Both the position numbers and the translations under genes were made by a program. From Tolypocladium sp. Sup5 PDA-1 (lineage: Eukaryota; Ascomycota; Sordariomycetes; Hypocreales; Ophiocordycipitaceae), in contig JPHH03000052.1 of the NCBI GenBank assembly GCA_000750105.3, positions 1-64,000 of the forward strand: a stretch of 64,000 bases of DNA, written 5' to 3'. This document shows, piece by piece, positions 1 to 9,961 of the stretch (its first letter is position 1; every line of letters begins with the position of its first letter). Below the pieces are notes generated by a model, which saw only the letters and a program-made list of their open reading frames with translations, had not been told where the DNA came from and did not search any database.

Positions 1-382
1 CCTCCTTCTCCCCCCCTCTGGGTATCGCCGAACGTGATAGAGCGTACTCGCCTGTCTTTGTTCTGCAGCCGCATCATGTCTGTCCTCCTGATTCGCTATG
101 CACTTCAGCGTTAGTGTAGTACGTGGTTTGTTGGGGTGTTGGTGCAGACCCCTGACCAGAAAAACGGAAAACACAAAAAAGGTGGAGGAACACTAGGATG
201 CATGACGAGTCTGTAGGTATAAGAGAGACGTCTGTGTCCCTATGAACAGATAGTCCCTCATGCACGCATCGGCGTAAGTCGTAACGTTCATGAGCTTTTG
301 AGATTCTGATAATAAAAAATCCTAGTTAATTCCTCCCACCTTTTGAGACGGCCGTGGTTGCCTCTCCTTGCCTTTTGCTTTT
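1..382. other. Intergenic left edge, no gene seen
   Basis: There is no open frame with recognisable protein content. Short frames on both strands have no family motif. This stretch leads into the repeat array that begins at 383. Confidence 0.5.
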
Positions 383-600
383 GACTTATACGATGTGAAA
401 GACCTGTTCATACGAGCATTGCTTCTGCGACTTACACGCCGCCGCATCTCTGTTTCGACTTACACGGAACCTGCAGTCCAACTTACACGGCGCCCACTGT
501 CCTGACTTACACGGCAACCGGCGCTCTGACTTACACGACGACCCTTGTCGCGGGCCAACAGCTGTCTGCTTGGGCAGGCACAGGCTCTACGACTTACACG
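383..600 (+). repeat. Array of seven GACTTACACG-type 10-mers
   Basis: The 10-mer GACTTACACG, or a one-base variant, starts at 383 (GACTTATACG), 429, 457, 480 (AACTTACACG), 504, 528 and 591, always on the + strand. Spacings are 46, 28, 23, 24, 24 and 63 bases. Part of it reads as protein: an 88-codon open frame without ATG (385-651) translates several copies as Thr-Tyr-Thr with a run of eight-residue units. The 383 and 457 copies are in other frames, so the conserved unit is at least partly a DNA motif. An isolated perfect copy lies at 3508-3517. Whether this is a relic of a TYT-repeat surface protein, a transposon end or a binding-site array is not resolved. Confidence 0.7.
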
Positions 601-654
601 ACGTTCGTTGCACTCGGCCTTTGGTGTGTTCGTTCTCCCTCAAAAAGGTAGTTA

Positions 655-835
655 CGTAACCTTAGACTATTATAAAGGAGGCACGGCTATTACCCATTTA
701 TATATATATATATAATACTAATATAGATATTATTAGTACTATAAGGAATATACTTAATTTAACCCTACTTATGCTAGTCTATTTAACCTATTATCGTTAC
801 CTTTATCGTCTCCGCTCGATAGCATTAGAGAGGCC
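655..835. repeat. TA-rich relic DNA
   Basis: This block is strongly AT-rich with a TATATATA run near 700-712 and many TA and AT dinucleotides, in sharp contrast to the GC-rich genes. Such composition is typical of repeats mutated by RIP in ascomycetes. The mechanism is inferred from composition only, and no transposon protein is readable here. Confidence 0.5.
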
Positions 836-1308
836 CGCTTATTCTAGCCACATTCGACCTTTCTGACACCTTCCCCTAGCATTGCGATCCGTAGAGGCCT
901 TTGTGGTGGCCAAAACAGACCACGTGCAGGACCAAGCCAGAACTGGAGGTTTTCAGACATAATAAGCGAGTGAATCGGATGACAGCATGGGCTGATTTTT
1001 CCGGGCGACATTTGAACCATCCACCCCAGCCAATTAGAGGAACGTCCAGAACAATCGGAATTCCTTGCAGCTGATTGTTCCACATGTCTTCCTACTCACT
1101 GCAAGCTGGACGGACTTTGAGCTTTAAACTATATACGGGGCAAGAGCCGTTCGAATCATACACACACTCTCTGGGTTCCATGGCAACTTCATCCGAAGAG
1201 CTGAAACGAGGTCTTCCACCTGAACCACAATGTATCTCCTCCAAGACGTCCCCCCTAATGATCTAGGCTAAGTTTGCTTTGTTCTTCCAGCTAGAATCAC
1301 CGATCGCC
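836..1308. other. Upstream region of the APH-like kinase gene
   Basis: No gene is visible. Several short frames overlap on both strands without motifs. A possible splice acceptor (CTTCCAG) lies about 20 bases before the chosen ATG at 1309, so an untranslated or short upstream exon cannot be excluded. Confidence 0.4.
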
Positions 1309-2886
1309 ATGCCGCCGACATTGGAACTTGTTGGTCGCGGCCCTATTACGATCGAGTCAGCCATCGAGGAAGAAAACGATATCATCAATTGGGTCTCTTA
1401 CGGGCCTGCGACTGACAGGCTCTATCAAGAGCTTTGGGAACAGAGAGACTCGATGGAAGCTCTTGTCAAACATCATCTGGCGCTAGGCAGGCAAGAAATG
1501 TGCATCGTGCTGCCGCCGCACCACTGGATTCGAGGCAGCTTCAACGTTTGCGTCCTCGTCGAGGTGAAGTCCGGCAGCTCATCCAGGAAGGTCATCTTCC
1601 GTTGTCCTATGCCACACAAGCTTGCCGAAGCCAGGTACCCCGGCAGCATACACGAGAAATTGAGCTGCGAGGTAGGAGCGTATATATGGATAGAAGAAAA
1701 TTGCCCGGAGATCCGCTCACCCCACCTGTTTGGCTTTGGGTTCTTGGATGGCCGCCATGTGAGTCTTCCCTTTCGTTTGTTTGCGCTCTCGCTAATTAAT
1801 CAGTTCACCCATACGAAACACATGCCATTCTTCCCTCGCATCGTCCGACAGTTTTGGCGCTCCATCTACAGATTCTTTCGACTTCCGTTACTTTCCCACT
1901 ATGTCTGGAATCTGCCGAGCCATCAAATGTGTTCGGCGTACATGGTGTTGGAGTATCTGGGCCCCGAAATGGGTCAGATGCTTTCAGATACGTTTGATAC
2001 GTACCGAGAAGACGAAGCACAGAGGCAGAGGCTATTCAGGGGCATGTCTCGGATAATGCTTTCTCTCGCGCGTATTCCCCAGGCCCACATTGGATCCTTC
2101 CAGTTCAATGACAATGGCACCGTCACACTAACTAATCGACCTCTCTCCTGTTCCATGATGATTTTAGAAAACGACGGCGCGACTAGGGCAATACAGAGGA
2201 ACGACACGTTTAGTTGTACTGACGCATTCGTATCGGACATGCTCACCTTTCACGATCACCGCTTCCTTAGCCAGCCAAACGCTGTCTACGATGAAGGCGA
2301 CTGCCGTACCCAGATGGCAGTCAAGACACTGCTCCGAGTGGTGTCACACGTTTATATCAAACGAGAACTCCGCAACGGCCCATTCCTACTTCAGCTTACT
2401 GACTTTCACGCGAGCAACATTTTGGTTGACAAACAATGGAATGTCACGGGCTTGATAGACCTGGAGTGGATATGCGCCCTTCCCTCCGAGATGCTTGCAG
2501 TACCATACTGGTTGACCGGCTGTGCTATTGACAGGATCGAAGGCGAGAAACTCGACCAGTTCGACCAGGTACGACGAGCGTTCATGCACATATTTGAGGA
2601 GGAAGAGCAAGCAACAAAGGCCGAGGCAAGTCATGACATCACTCTCTCCAAAGTCATGCAGGACATGTGGAATTCCAAAGGGGTGTGGTTCTGGCATTGT
2701 CTGTCATCTGTGAATGCCATGTACTTTCTTCTCGAGACTCATTTGTTACCGCCGAAATCCCTTTCACTGGAAGCCGAGAGGATTGTATCAAGGTTCTGGA
2801 GTAGAAACTCGGAGGATGTTGTTCAGATGAAGCTCGCAGACAAGAAGGCGTACGACAATGAGCTTCGAGAGTTGTTCAGTAAATGA
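1309..2886 (+). CDS. APH-like phosphotransferase (fungal aminoglycoside phosphotransferase family)
   Basis: Spliced model 1309-1758 and 1804-2886 (510 aa). The 45-base intron (GTGAGT ... GCTAATTAATCAG) is in frame and lacks a stop. Removing it joins DGRH to FTHTKH, which fits the family better than the unspliced reading. The kinase-like C-terminal half carries the motif TDFHASNILVD followed by GLIDLEW, equivalent to the catalytic loop and the metal-binding aspartate of the APH/choline kinase fold. The N-terminus (ITIESAIEEENDI) is typical of the large group of fungal APH-domain proteins. Natural substrates of this group are mostly unknown, and antibiotic resistance is not implied. ATG 1309 is the first in-frame ATG; the open frame continues slightly upstream. 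It stands alone between relic regions. Family call is fairly sure, function unknown. Confidence 0.8.
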   Translation: MPPTLELVGRGPITIESAIEEENDIINWVSYGPATDRLYQELWEQRDSMEALVKHHLALGRQEMCIVLPPHHWIRGSFNVCVLVEVKSGSSSRKVIFRCPMPHKLAEARYPGSIHEKLSCEVGAYIWIEENCPEIRSPHLFGFGFLDGRHVSLPFRLFALSLINQFTHTKHMPFFPRIVRQFWRSIYRFFRLPLLSHYVWNLPSHQMCSAYMVLEYLGPEMGQMLSDTFDTYREDEAQRQRLFRGMSRIMLSLARIPQAHIGSFQFNDNGTVTLTNRPLSCSMMILENDGATRAIQRNDTFSCTDAFVSDMLTFHDHRFLSQPNAVYDEGDCRTQMAVKTLLRVVSHVYIKRELRNGPFLLQLTDFHASNILVDKQWNVTGLIDLEWICALPSEMLAVPYWLTGCAIDRIEGEKLDQFDQVRRAFMHIFEEEEQATKAEASHDITLSKVMQDMWNSKGVWFWHCLSSVNAMYFLLETHLLPPKSLSLEAERIVSRFWSRNSEDVVQMKLADKKAYDNELRELFSK

Positions 2887-4287
2887 ATGACTGTAGGCTG
2901 TTGCAGAGCCATTCGGGGTCGGAATTGATCAAGTGAGCGTAGCAGATTTGGGTGGTCTTCGTCTCCTGTCACTGGCTCATGTCGACCTGAATTGTGCAGT
3001 AGAGGTGAAGCTTCTCCACCATTATCCTTTCTTCTCCCGGCCTCCCTCTCCTCCCTTTCCTTCTTCTCCTTGTTTTCGCGTCTCTTTTTTTGGGCGCTCT
3101 GGCTCGAAGAGATCACGGTGGCCACATCCTTTCCCTTGCCGCTCACTACGACGTTCGCCTCCTCAACAACACCACTGTATTCTCCAGAGGAGTGACAGTC
3201 CGGAGCCCGGAGCCCGGAGCCTAGGTCCGGCTCTCCGCCTCGACAAAATAGATACGAAGCGGGGAGAGACCAGGTAGTAGAGAACCTAGGGGAAACGAAT
3301 ATAGAAGTTAATATAAAGGACTAGATAAGTCGAGGCGGAGCGGGTAGCTTTTAACGCTAGCCTTTAGGGCCTATAGGGCCTATAGGCGGTTACCTTAGAG
3401 GTGCTTTGATGGAGTGAAACACGCACACCTGAAGGACACTGGTTGCACGTCTCTGGGAGACTACACTCAACGAGTCTCGGGTGTCAGCAATTACTTAGGA
3501 AGGATTTGACTTACACGAACCATCTGTTCGGATAGTTCCGCTGATGCTAGAAGCTGCTCGTAGTCTCTAGACTAAAGGGGGTTAATTATTTCATTTTCAC
3601 TCATCGTAGCCGCGTGGCCGTTCACTTATCTGTTACTCATCTTGATAACGGATTATGGAAGAAAGGGCGCCCGTAGGCTTGTTAATTCTGCAATGCGTGA
3701 CCTCTTCTAGACTCACTGGGAAAGCTTGTCCCTTATATACATGCGAACAGGGGGGGGTCCTGGCCCCCTTCACACTGCCACTGTCGTGGGTGTGTCCTTC
3801 TTCCCCGTCAAAATGCTAAGAAACGGACTCTTATATTCTGTTTCTAAGATATACGGCGGACAAAGTGCCTAAGGCTAGTAGAGCCACGGGAGCGCAATAG
3901 ATAGTCATACGGACGGCCCCTGGCTAGGTTACGTCTTAGGCTAATAGCCAGGCTTGGCGACCCCGGCGAGGTACTGTGTACCTCTAAGCAGCTTACTGCC
4001 CCTTACTATCGACACTACCAAAAGCCGCGGCACGTCCCGCCCGATTCGGTGGGCATAATAGCGCTTTCTAGACTTAATCTAGAGTAACACGCCGTTGCAC
4101 CCACCGGGTTTGGTGGCATCCCCGATCGGGCAAGCGCCCTCGCCGCTATTGGCCCGGAGGACCCCGCTTGCCGTGCCGCTTAGTCGCCGGGCGCCCTTAT
4201 AAATACACCGGCCTCTACCGCGACAGATGTGGATATTGTCAAGCCCGTATATCTCAGTCATGTCCATATCAAACGCATCACTCCCTC
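2887..4287. other. Intergenic region with coding-like remnant and degraded repeat
   Basis: On the - strand roughly 3230-3000, a frame without ATG stays open and encodes a Lys/Glu/Arg-rich stretch (QKKRRENKEKKEREERE). It looks like the end of a former protein but matches nothing I recognise. From about 3280 to 4080 the sequence is TA-richer with many CTAG/TTAG words and a short GGGCCTATA repetition near 3365-3385, suggesting a RIP-mutated repeat. A single GACTTACACG copy lies at 3508. A TATAAATA word at about 4198-4205 has no gene after it on the + strand. No intact gene is seen. Confidence 0.4.
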
Positions 4288-6914
4288 TCACATCGCTTCC
4301 CTTTCCGGGTCCTGCATCCTCGCCAGCTCCAACATCAGCCTATACACATACACCGCCCTATCCTCTCCCCTCATCGCCCTCGCTGCCCACTCCCTCCCCC
4401 GTTCCGCCACCACCCTCGCCCTCATCCTCCCTTCTTCCGTTCCTGTCAGCCACGCCACCAGCTCCGGCAGCTCGCCCAGGCCCTGGCTCACGGGCAGGTA
4501 GTGCACCCACGCGGCGAGCCGCTCGTCATGCCACTCGCGCAGCAGCGTTTGCTTCAGCACCGCGGAGCGGGACGCCAGCAGTTTGACGAAGCGCCCGCTA
4601 ATGCCATTGCCGTCGGCGTCGAATACTAGCTTCGATCCAAGGGCTGCGTCCTTGTCCGCCCTGGGCCGCACGTCAAAGTATGTGCGTTGAGACTCGCAGA
4701 CGTCGTCGCCGCATTGAAGGACGCCCGTAAATGCCACGTCGAAGAGGTCGCTGTTGAGAAAGGACGAGGCAACGCGGTAGAAGAGGCCGTCTCGCTCACG
4801 GAGGTACCAGTGCTTCCTCCCGCTCTCCAGGCCCTGCGCCAGCGCGACGAACCTATGCCGGTGATACTTCTTCCATCCATCGTCACCGGCGTATGCCCCC
4901 GTGGTGGACCCAGCCCAGTATAGGTTGTTCCGCTTCTTGTCCCACTCCACGTCCCCCCCCTCGTCGTATATAAACCCGTCGTCCCCGTACGCCGGGCTCG
5001 GGAACATCACATCCCCCATCGTCGACAGCGTTCCCGTCGTCAGCACCGGCACCGCCCCGTCCACCAGCATAAATGACATGGGGCTCATCGCCATACCGTG
5101 CATGTCCCTGTACTCGGGGTGCCGGCATAGGTCCTTGTCCGCGCGCATGTCCGTTACAAACGGTACGCCGTGCGTGTTAATGTCAACGCTCGCCCTCTGC
5201 ATCTCTGAGCTCGCGATACCAACCTCCCGGGGGCAGCTCCTCGTCAGTGTATCCCAGATGGGCCTCCGAGACAGGTCGCTCACTCGGATCCGTTCGTCAC
5301 TCGTGGACTCTACCCCAGGGAGCATCACGCGCGGCTCGTCGAGGTGGTTGACCAGAAATTCCACATCCGGAATCTCCCCCGTCACGCCCCCTAGCCACCT
5401 CCCAAACGTCTCCTGTAAGTATCCATCAGACCGGAGGGCGTGGCTGCAGCGCGTCTCCCCCGTCTGTCCTTTGAACTCACACTTCCACAAGTCTACGTTA
5501 CCCACACCGCTGGCCTCCGCTATCGCCTCTCTGACCTTCCGCCCTCTCATTTTCAAAAACGGTAAGATAGCCTCGTGTATCATGTCAAACTCGTCAATTA
5601 TGGGCGACTCGCGAGCCACGGCGTAGCCATACCACGCTTCGAACCCAGGGGGCGGCTCCATGCCGTACCGTCGCCGGTACTCTGACCCCGCGGCGGTGTA
5701 GTTGCGCGACTGTCGCCCCAGCATGGCGTCAAAATCCGCCTCGGCGGCGCGGGCGAGGGCCTCGACGGGGTACTTCTCTTCTGGGAGGAACATCGTTGAC
5801 GCGCCGATGCCGTACATATTTACGAGGAAGGGCAGCAGGGGGACGACACCCAACGCCCAGAGTATTGATCTCGGCTTGGTACCTTTTGGGATCATGTGGA
5901 TGGTCTGGCCAAGGGAGAGGAGGGAGGCGAGGAGGTGGGATGCGACGTGCAGGTAGGACGACTGGTCTCCCAAGGAGGGGTTGCCGGTGGAAGTGATGGC
6001 AAAGGTGCCTATAGTGCTGGCGACGCACCATGACGAGTATCGAGTCTAAAGACGTTAGCGTGCGCTTCATTAAAGTACGGAGTAGCGAAAGACAAAAACG
6101 TACCGCCTTCAAGGTAAAGAACCAGTTCAGAGCCTTGACGAATCCAACCATGACCGCCCTGACAAGGGCCCCGTTCGGCTCGTGAAAGATCAACATCCGC
6201 ACGCCCATCGCAACGGCCAAGACTGGCAGGATGCGGAGCGCCAACGGCAATGCCGCGTCTTCAACTTCGACGCCCTCTGCCGAATCGTCATGTCCCTGTT
6301 GGTCGCCAGTGTCTTCCGCATCGACATCCACAGCGGATGCGGGCCTTGAAATGGCGAGATAGCCTCCATACAGGAGAGCAACCACAACGACGCACACGGC
6401 TAGGGACGGGAGGCTAGTGCCGTTGGATCGCACGAGGGCGAGACAGGAAAACGCGGCGATGAGACCGGAGCTCCATTTAGTGGTTACCGGCAGCCAGAAG
6501 AGTCGAGAGTCAGTGGTGATGGAGGCGGCCGGACGGACGCCAGAGAGAAGAAGAAGGGGCGTTAGCGCCGGCTGGCAGCCAATGTGAGTATTAGCACCCA
6601 CCAGTTTCATCCTTTTTCTTTTCAGAGTTGCGAAGGGGGCTTACGAAGAGGACGACGATATGTTCCTCCGCGCGGTACCAGCACGCGGCTGCAACTCCCA
6701 GGGCAAACAACCACGCCCTCGTCGAGGCCACAGCGCTGGAGGTTCTGCCGAAGAGCGTGTTGCTCGTTGCTCCGTTGCTCCCACGGCGCCTTGTTAACTG
6801 AACAAGAGCGGGCAGGATGACCCAGCAGACCGTCTCAGAAGGGAGCTCGACGTTCCGCGTGGTGAGGTACTGCGCGAGCGCGGAGCAGAGCAGGGCCGCG
6901 CCGGCTGAAAACAT
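4288..6914 (-). CDS. GT90 glycosyltransferase, CAP10-like, with N-terminal membrane domain
   Basis: Three exons: 6914-6645, 6571-6104 and 6045-4288 (831 aa). Both introns have GTAAGC/GTACGT donors and CTAAT/CTAAC branch points, and all junctions are phase 0. The first ~270 residues contain several hydrophobic segments, so a multi-pass membrane domain precedes the catalytic part. The C-terminal ~450 residues carry CAP10/GT90 hallmarks: GFEAWYGYA near residue 383, MSFMLVDGAVPV, DGFIYDEGGDVEWDKKRNNLYWAGSTTG near 610 and KYHRHRFVALAQ. The family includes the Cryptococcus beta-1,2-xylosyltransferase Cxt1 and acts in the secretory pathway on polysaccharides or glycolipids. The sugar donor and acceptor here are unknown. 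Gene is complete with a normal stop. Confidence 0.88.
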
Positions 6915-7688
6915 ATTTTAGAGGTGCCTTCTTGGCGGCGTCGTACTCGGAAGCCAGAAGTTGGGTGGTGGCTCATGGAGAGGACTCTGCTCTCTCAGCA
7001 GAGTTCGTGTCACAAATGAAAGGAGCTGTCTGTGCCCCCCGTTAAAGGTTGGCGCAAAGAGGACAGATGTCGAAGGGGATTCCGATTGGCGTCTGGCGGA
7101 ATGGCAGAGCCTGTCAGCCTCATAATATTACGGTTGGGAGTGATTCGGATCATGGCCCGCTCCTGACAGGGATGTGTCACGCGAAAAAATACACGATCAG
7201 CTTGGCCCGAAAGCTGGGGTTCGAGGAGCACTAGTTATTTTATCCACCTTGAGCTCAGCCGCTGCCTACTCCTATTACCTCCCTTGCTGCCACGTGCCTC
7301 CGTTGCCAAATTTGGGCCATGAGCCGACCAATAGGAAGGCGCATAGTGAGAGACCAGGCCAATAAAAACATCAAATATTGTGCCAACGGAACCAACAACT
7401 GCCTCAGTACAGACTATCCGTATCCGTACTTCTTACCGCATTCACATGTGCATGGGGTGGACGGCGGCAAAGGTGTTGGCCAGTTCGACATTGCACTCGT
7501 AATTACGGAGTGCATCCAGGATGTATGAAACACTCCCCACGGTTTCGTTCGTCCTACCCAACCAACAATTCTTCTCTTCTCTTTCGTCTCTTCCAGTCCT
7601 CTGTTTCCCACAATTCATCCGTGCGTTATTGAATACAACTCGTTTATACGTGGCAGGCAAGAGCAGGCCATTGCTCCAGTCACTGGCC
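6915..7688. other. Divergent upstream region, no gene seen
   Basis: This separates the start of the GT90 gene (- strand) from the start of the broken A1-protease-like gene (+ strand). Short frames exist on both strands but show no conserved motifs. A shared promoter region is likely by position only. Confidence 0.4.
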
Positions 7689-8984
7689 ATGGCTCTGGAC
7701 TACGCTATCAACTTGCTTTCGCTCATCGTCGTCGCTTCCCTTGCCTTTGCTGATCCAGCGCCAAAAGCAGCAAACTGGCATAGCACAGCGGTCGGCCCCG
7801 ATGGACCGTGGAACGCCGTTGAAGTCAAGATCGGCTCTTTGGGGAACACCGTTGCCCTTTTTCCTGGCCGCAAGTATCAAAACTATGTCATCACCTCTGA
7901 CTACTGCGCCTATAACTCCTCCATCAGCCACTGTGCTGCGGGAACGTACTCGAAAGACGCCGCAATCCAGAGCAACCTTGCTGGGATTAAGGGTTAGTCA
8001 CGAAAGGAGCATCACCATTTAATTTCGACTCCAAGGACAATCTCCTGGCCGGCGGGAACACCTCGCTCTCATCAGGTGTTTCGGTTCGGTTGGATGCCTG
8101 CAGTCAATATTTGACACTTCCAAAGTCGACTTGCGACAGTATCGCCGCCAACCTACCCCTCAACTACAACTCTTCCTTGGGCCTCTACTTTTGGAACACG
8201 AAGGACCCCAAATACGACCAGATTGTGAGCTCAGCGTCGGCACTGTCCTTCACCTTCAGCAGTGCAAACAAAGATCTGACCATCAATGTTCCTTTCCATC
8301 ATCTGAATCTCACGCTGGTCTCCCCGCTGACCAATGAGCCGACTCCTTAAATCCCCTGTAGCACAGGGGTCGGGTTCTTACGTCCTCGGACGAGCCTTCT
8401 TTCAGGATGCCTTCATGGGTGCCAACTAGGGAAAAAAGAGATGGTGGCTGGCCCAGGCTCCAGGGCCGAAATTCCAATCTGGTTCGAATATTGTCAGCAT
8501 ACTCAGCAGCGACACCAAAATTTACAGCGGCAGTAGTGATTGGGCATCATCTTGGGATGGCGTCTGGACAGAGCTGAAGCCTTCGGGGTCCAACAGCACG
8601 GGGTCCAACAGCACGGACTCCAACAGCCCCACAGCTGACTCCCAGAGTTCCGGGTTTTCAACTGGTGCCAAGGCGGGCGTGGGCGTGGGAGCGGCGCTGG
8701 GTGCGCTGATCCTTGTTGCCGTGGCGTATCTCCTATGGAGGCGTAAATCTCGAAAGGGGCAGCAAGAGGCAGCAGTGCATACACAGGAAGTGCACTATGG
8801 ATCATTCCTAGACAGCCGCGGACAGGTAACAAGAGTATTTCAGCCCCATGGGCCCGCAGAAGTCGTCGGCACTATAGTCAAGCATCCTGTGGAAAATTCA
8901 GAGCTGGCTGGCGATGAACGGCATCCTACTTCATATAACCAGAAACACTCGCCGCATAATAGCGAAGTACAAGAGCTGCCTTAG
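7689..8984 (+). pseudogene. A1 aspartic-protease-like membrane protein, broken
   Basis: The frame opens with a good signal peptide (residues 1-21, MALDYAINLL...) and the N-terminal lobe start (VEVKIGSLGNTVALFPG). At about 7990 the frame is lost, and the sequence resumes in another frame directly with the C-terminal lobe (PFNFDSKDNLLAGG, DACSQYLTLPKSTCD). In family members roughly 200 residues lie between these parts. A second frame change occurs near 8347 before GSYVLGRAFFQDAF. A TAG then replaces the tryptophan codon expected in NWGKKRWW at about 8427. The rest stays open to 8984: Ser/Asn-rich stalk with three SNST-type repeats, one transmembrane helix (GVGVGAALGALILVAVAYLLW) and a cytoplasmic tail. 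Deletion, two frameshifts and a nonsense codon together argue for a pseudogene rather than missed introns. Confidence 0.75.
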
Positions 8985-9295
8985 CATCCCTGTTTGTCAT
9001 CTCTTACCGTCCATGTATGTAAAATTGCGAGTAACCCAGGTAACTTCTACACTTTATAGCAGGAGGTACCTTCGTTTCTAAAAGAAGAGTGAGATATTAA
9101 GCTTGGGGTATTAAAAGCTTAGTTACTACGGACTAATAGCGAGACTAATAAGAACTATAATAATATAAAATAAGGGTCTTGTTATAGAATATAGCCAAGT
9201 ATCCCGGTTCTGGCTGCCAAACTCGGCGTCTTTCGGCGCCACCTTTGGCGGCCACGACCGCTGGGGCGCCAGCCAACCACACCCCACCCCCTGGA
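8985..9295. other. Intergenic, TA-rich part
   Basis: The sequence from about 9050 to 9190 is TA-rich (runs such as TAATAATATAAAATAAG) and borders the transposase relic that follows. No gene is visible. Confidence 0.4.
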
Positions 9296-9440
9296 CTAGA
9301 GTCGTGATGTGGGCTGAAATTGGCATGCCACATCGCGAGATCGCGGCCAGAGAGGGAGTATCGCCCGGATCGGTACACGGAATTATCGCGCGTTACGCGG
9401 ACCAGAAAAGTGCACAACGCCGTCCGCAAGACTTCGGCTG
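9296..9440 (+). mobile_element. Tc1/mariner-type helix-turn-helix relic
   Basis: One frame reads MWAEIGMPHREIAAREG followed by SPGSVHGIIARYADQKSAQ. This is the pattern of the N-terminal homeodomain-like DNA-binding region of Tc1/mariner transposases: a helix, then REIA..EGVS..SV..II.RY. No DDE/DDD catalytic domain follows; the frame drifts into unrelated sequence after about 9440. TA-rich DNA lies just upstream. I read it as a short fragment of a dead element. It could also come from another helix-turn-helix protein. Confidence 0.5.
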
Positions 9441-9559
9441 CCTCAGTCTTGATCTTCTCTCACGTCTGCAAAATCCTCGTGTTGGCTTTTCCCTCCTCTG
9501 TCTTTACAAACAACCCATTTTTCCTGGCTACCCAGTTGCGCCAAGACCAAAGCGATGAC

Positions 9560-9961
9560 TGAAGATGTTGCTCGGCGTCATGCATCCTGAGAACAGGTTC
9601 ATGTAAGCCTTTTTACAGACCCCAAAAATCGCATCAATCTTCTCAAGCCCTTCGCTAACAATTCTACCCATGCCTTCAACGTTTGTAGCGCTCATTCCAC
9701 AAGGTGCGTTTGCCGCATCAGTATCTAACCTTTGACAGCGCCGGGAGCAGCCATCAGAAGCCCAGAGACCTCAAGTGGAGAGTCTACCCCTTTCCTTGGG
9801 CTGACCTCAAGGCACACCTGGGTCATTAGTGATTTTGAGCAGTACATAGTCTGCAAGGCAACGTTATGAAACCCCTTGCCGGGCAGGCCTGCGTCAACCT
9901 TGTTAGAGTAGTCTCTGACGTCCTCAGACAGAGCCCATCCTAATTCACTGCGTTGATTCGG
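9560..9961 (-). pseudogene. Unidentified gene fragment
   Basis: On the - strand, a frame without ATG stays open from 9961 to about 9732 with balanced amino acids (RDYSNKVDAGLPGKGFHNVALQ, then SLMTQVCLEVSPRKGVD and LLMAAPGAVKG). After an intron-like gap (GTTAGATACTG ... GTTGAAG) a second coding-like piece continues to about 9560 (GMGRIVSEGLEKIDAIFGVCKKAYMN). Composition and continuity suggest real former exons, but I do not recognise the family, and there is no start or stop context. Likely a truncated relic. Confidence 0.35.

Noticed and set aside
1309..2886. Antibiotic-resistance gene
   Set aside because: APH-fold proteins are a large fungal family with unrelated substrates; the fold alone does not indicate resistance.
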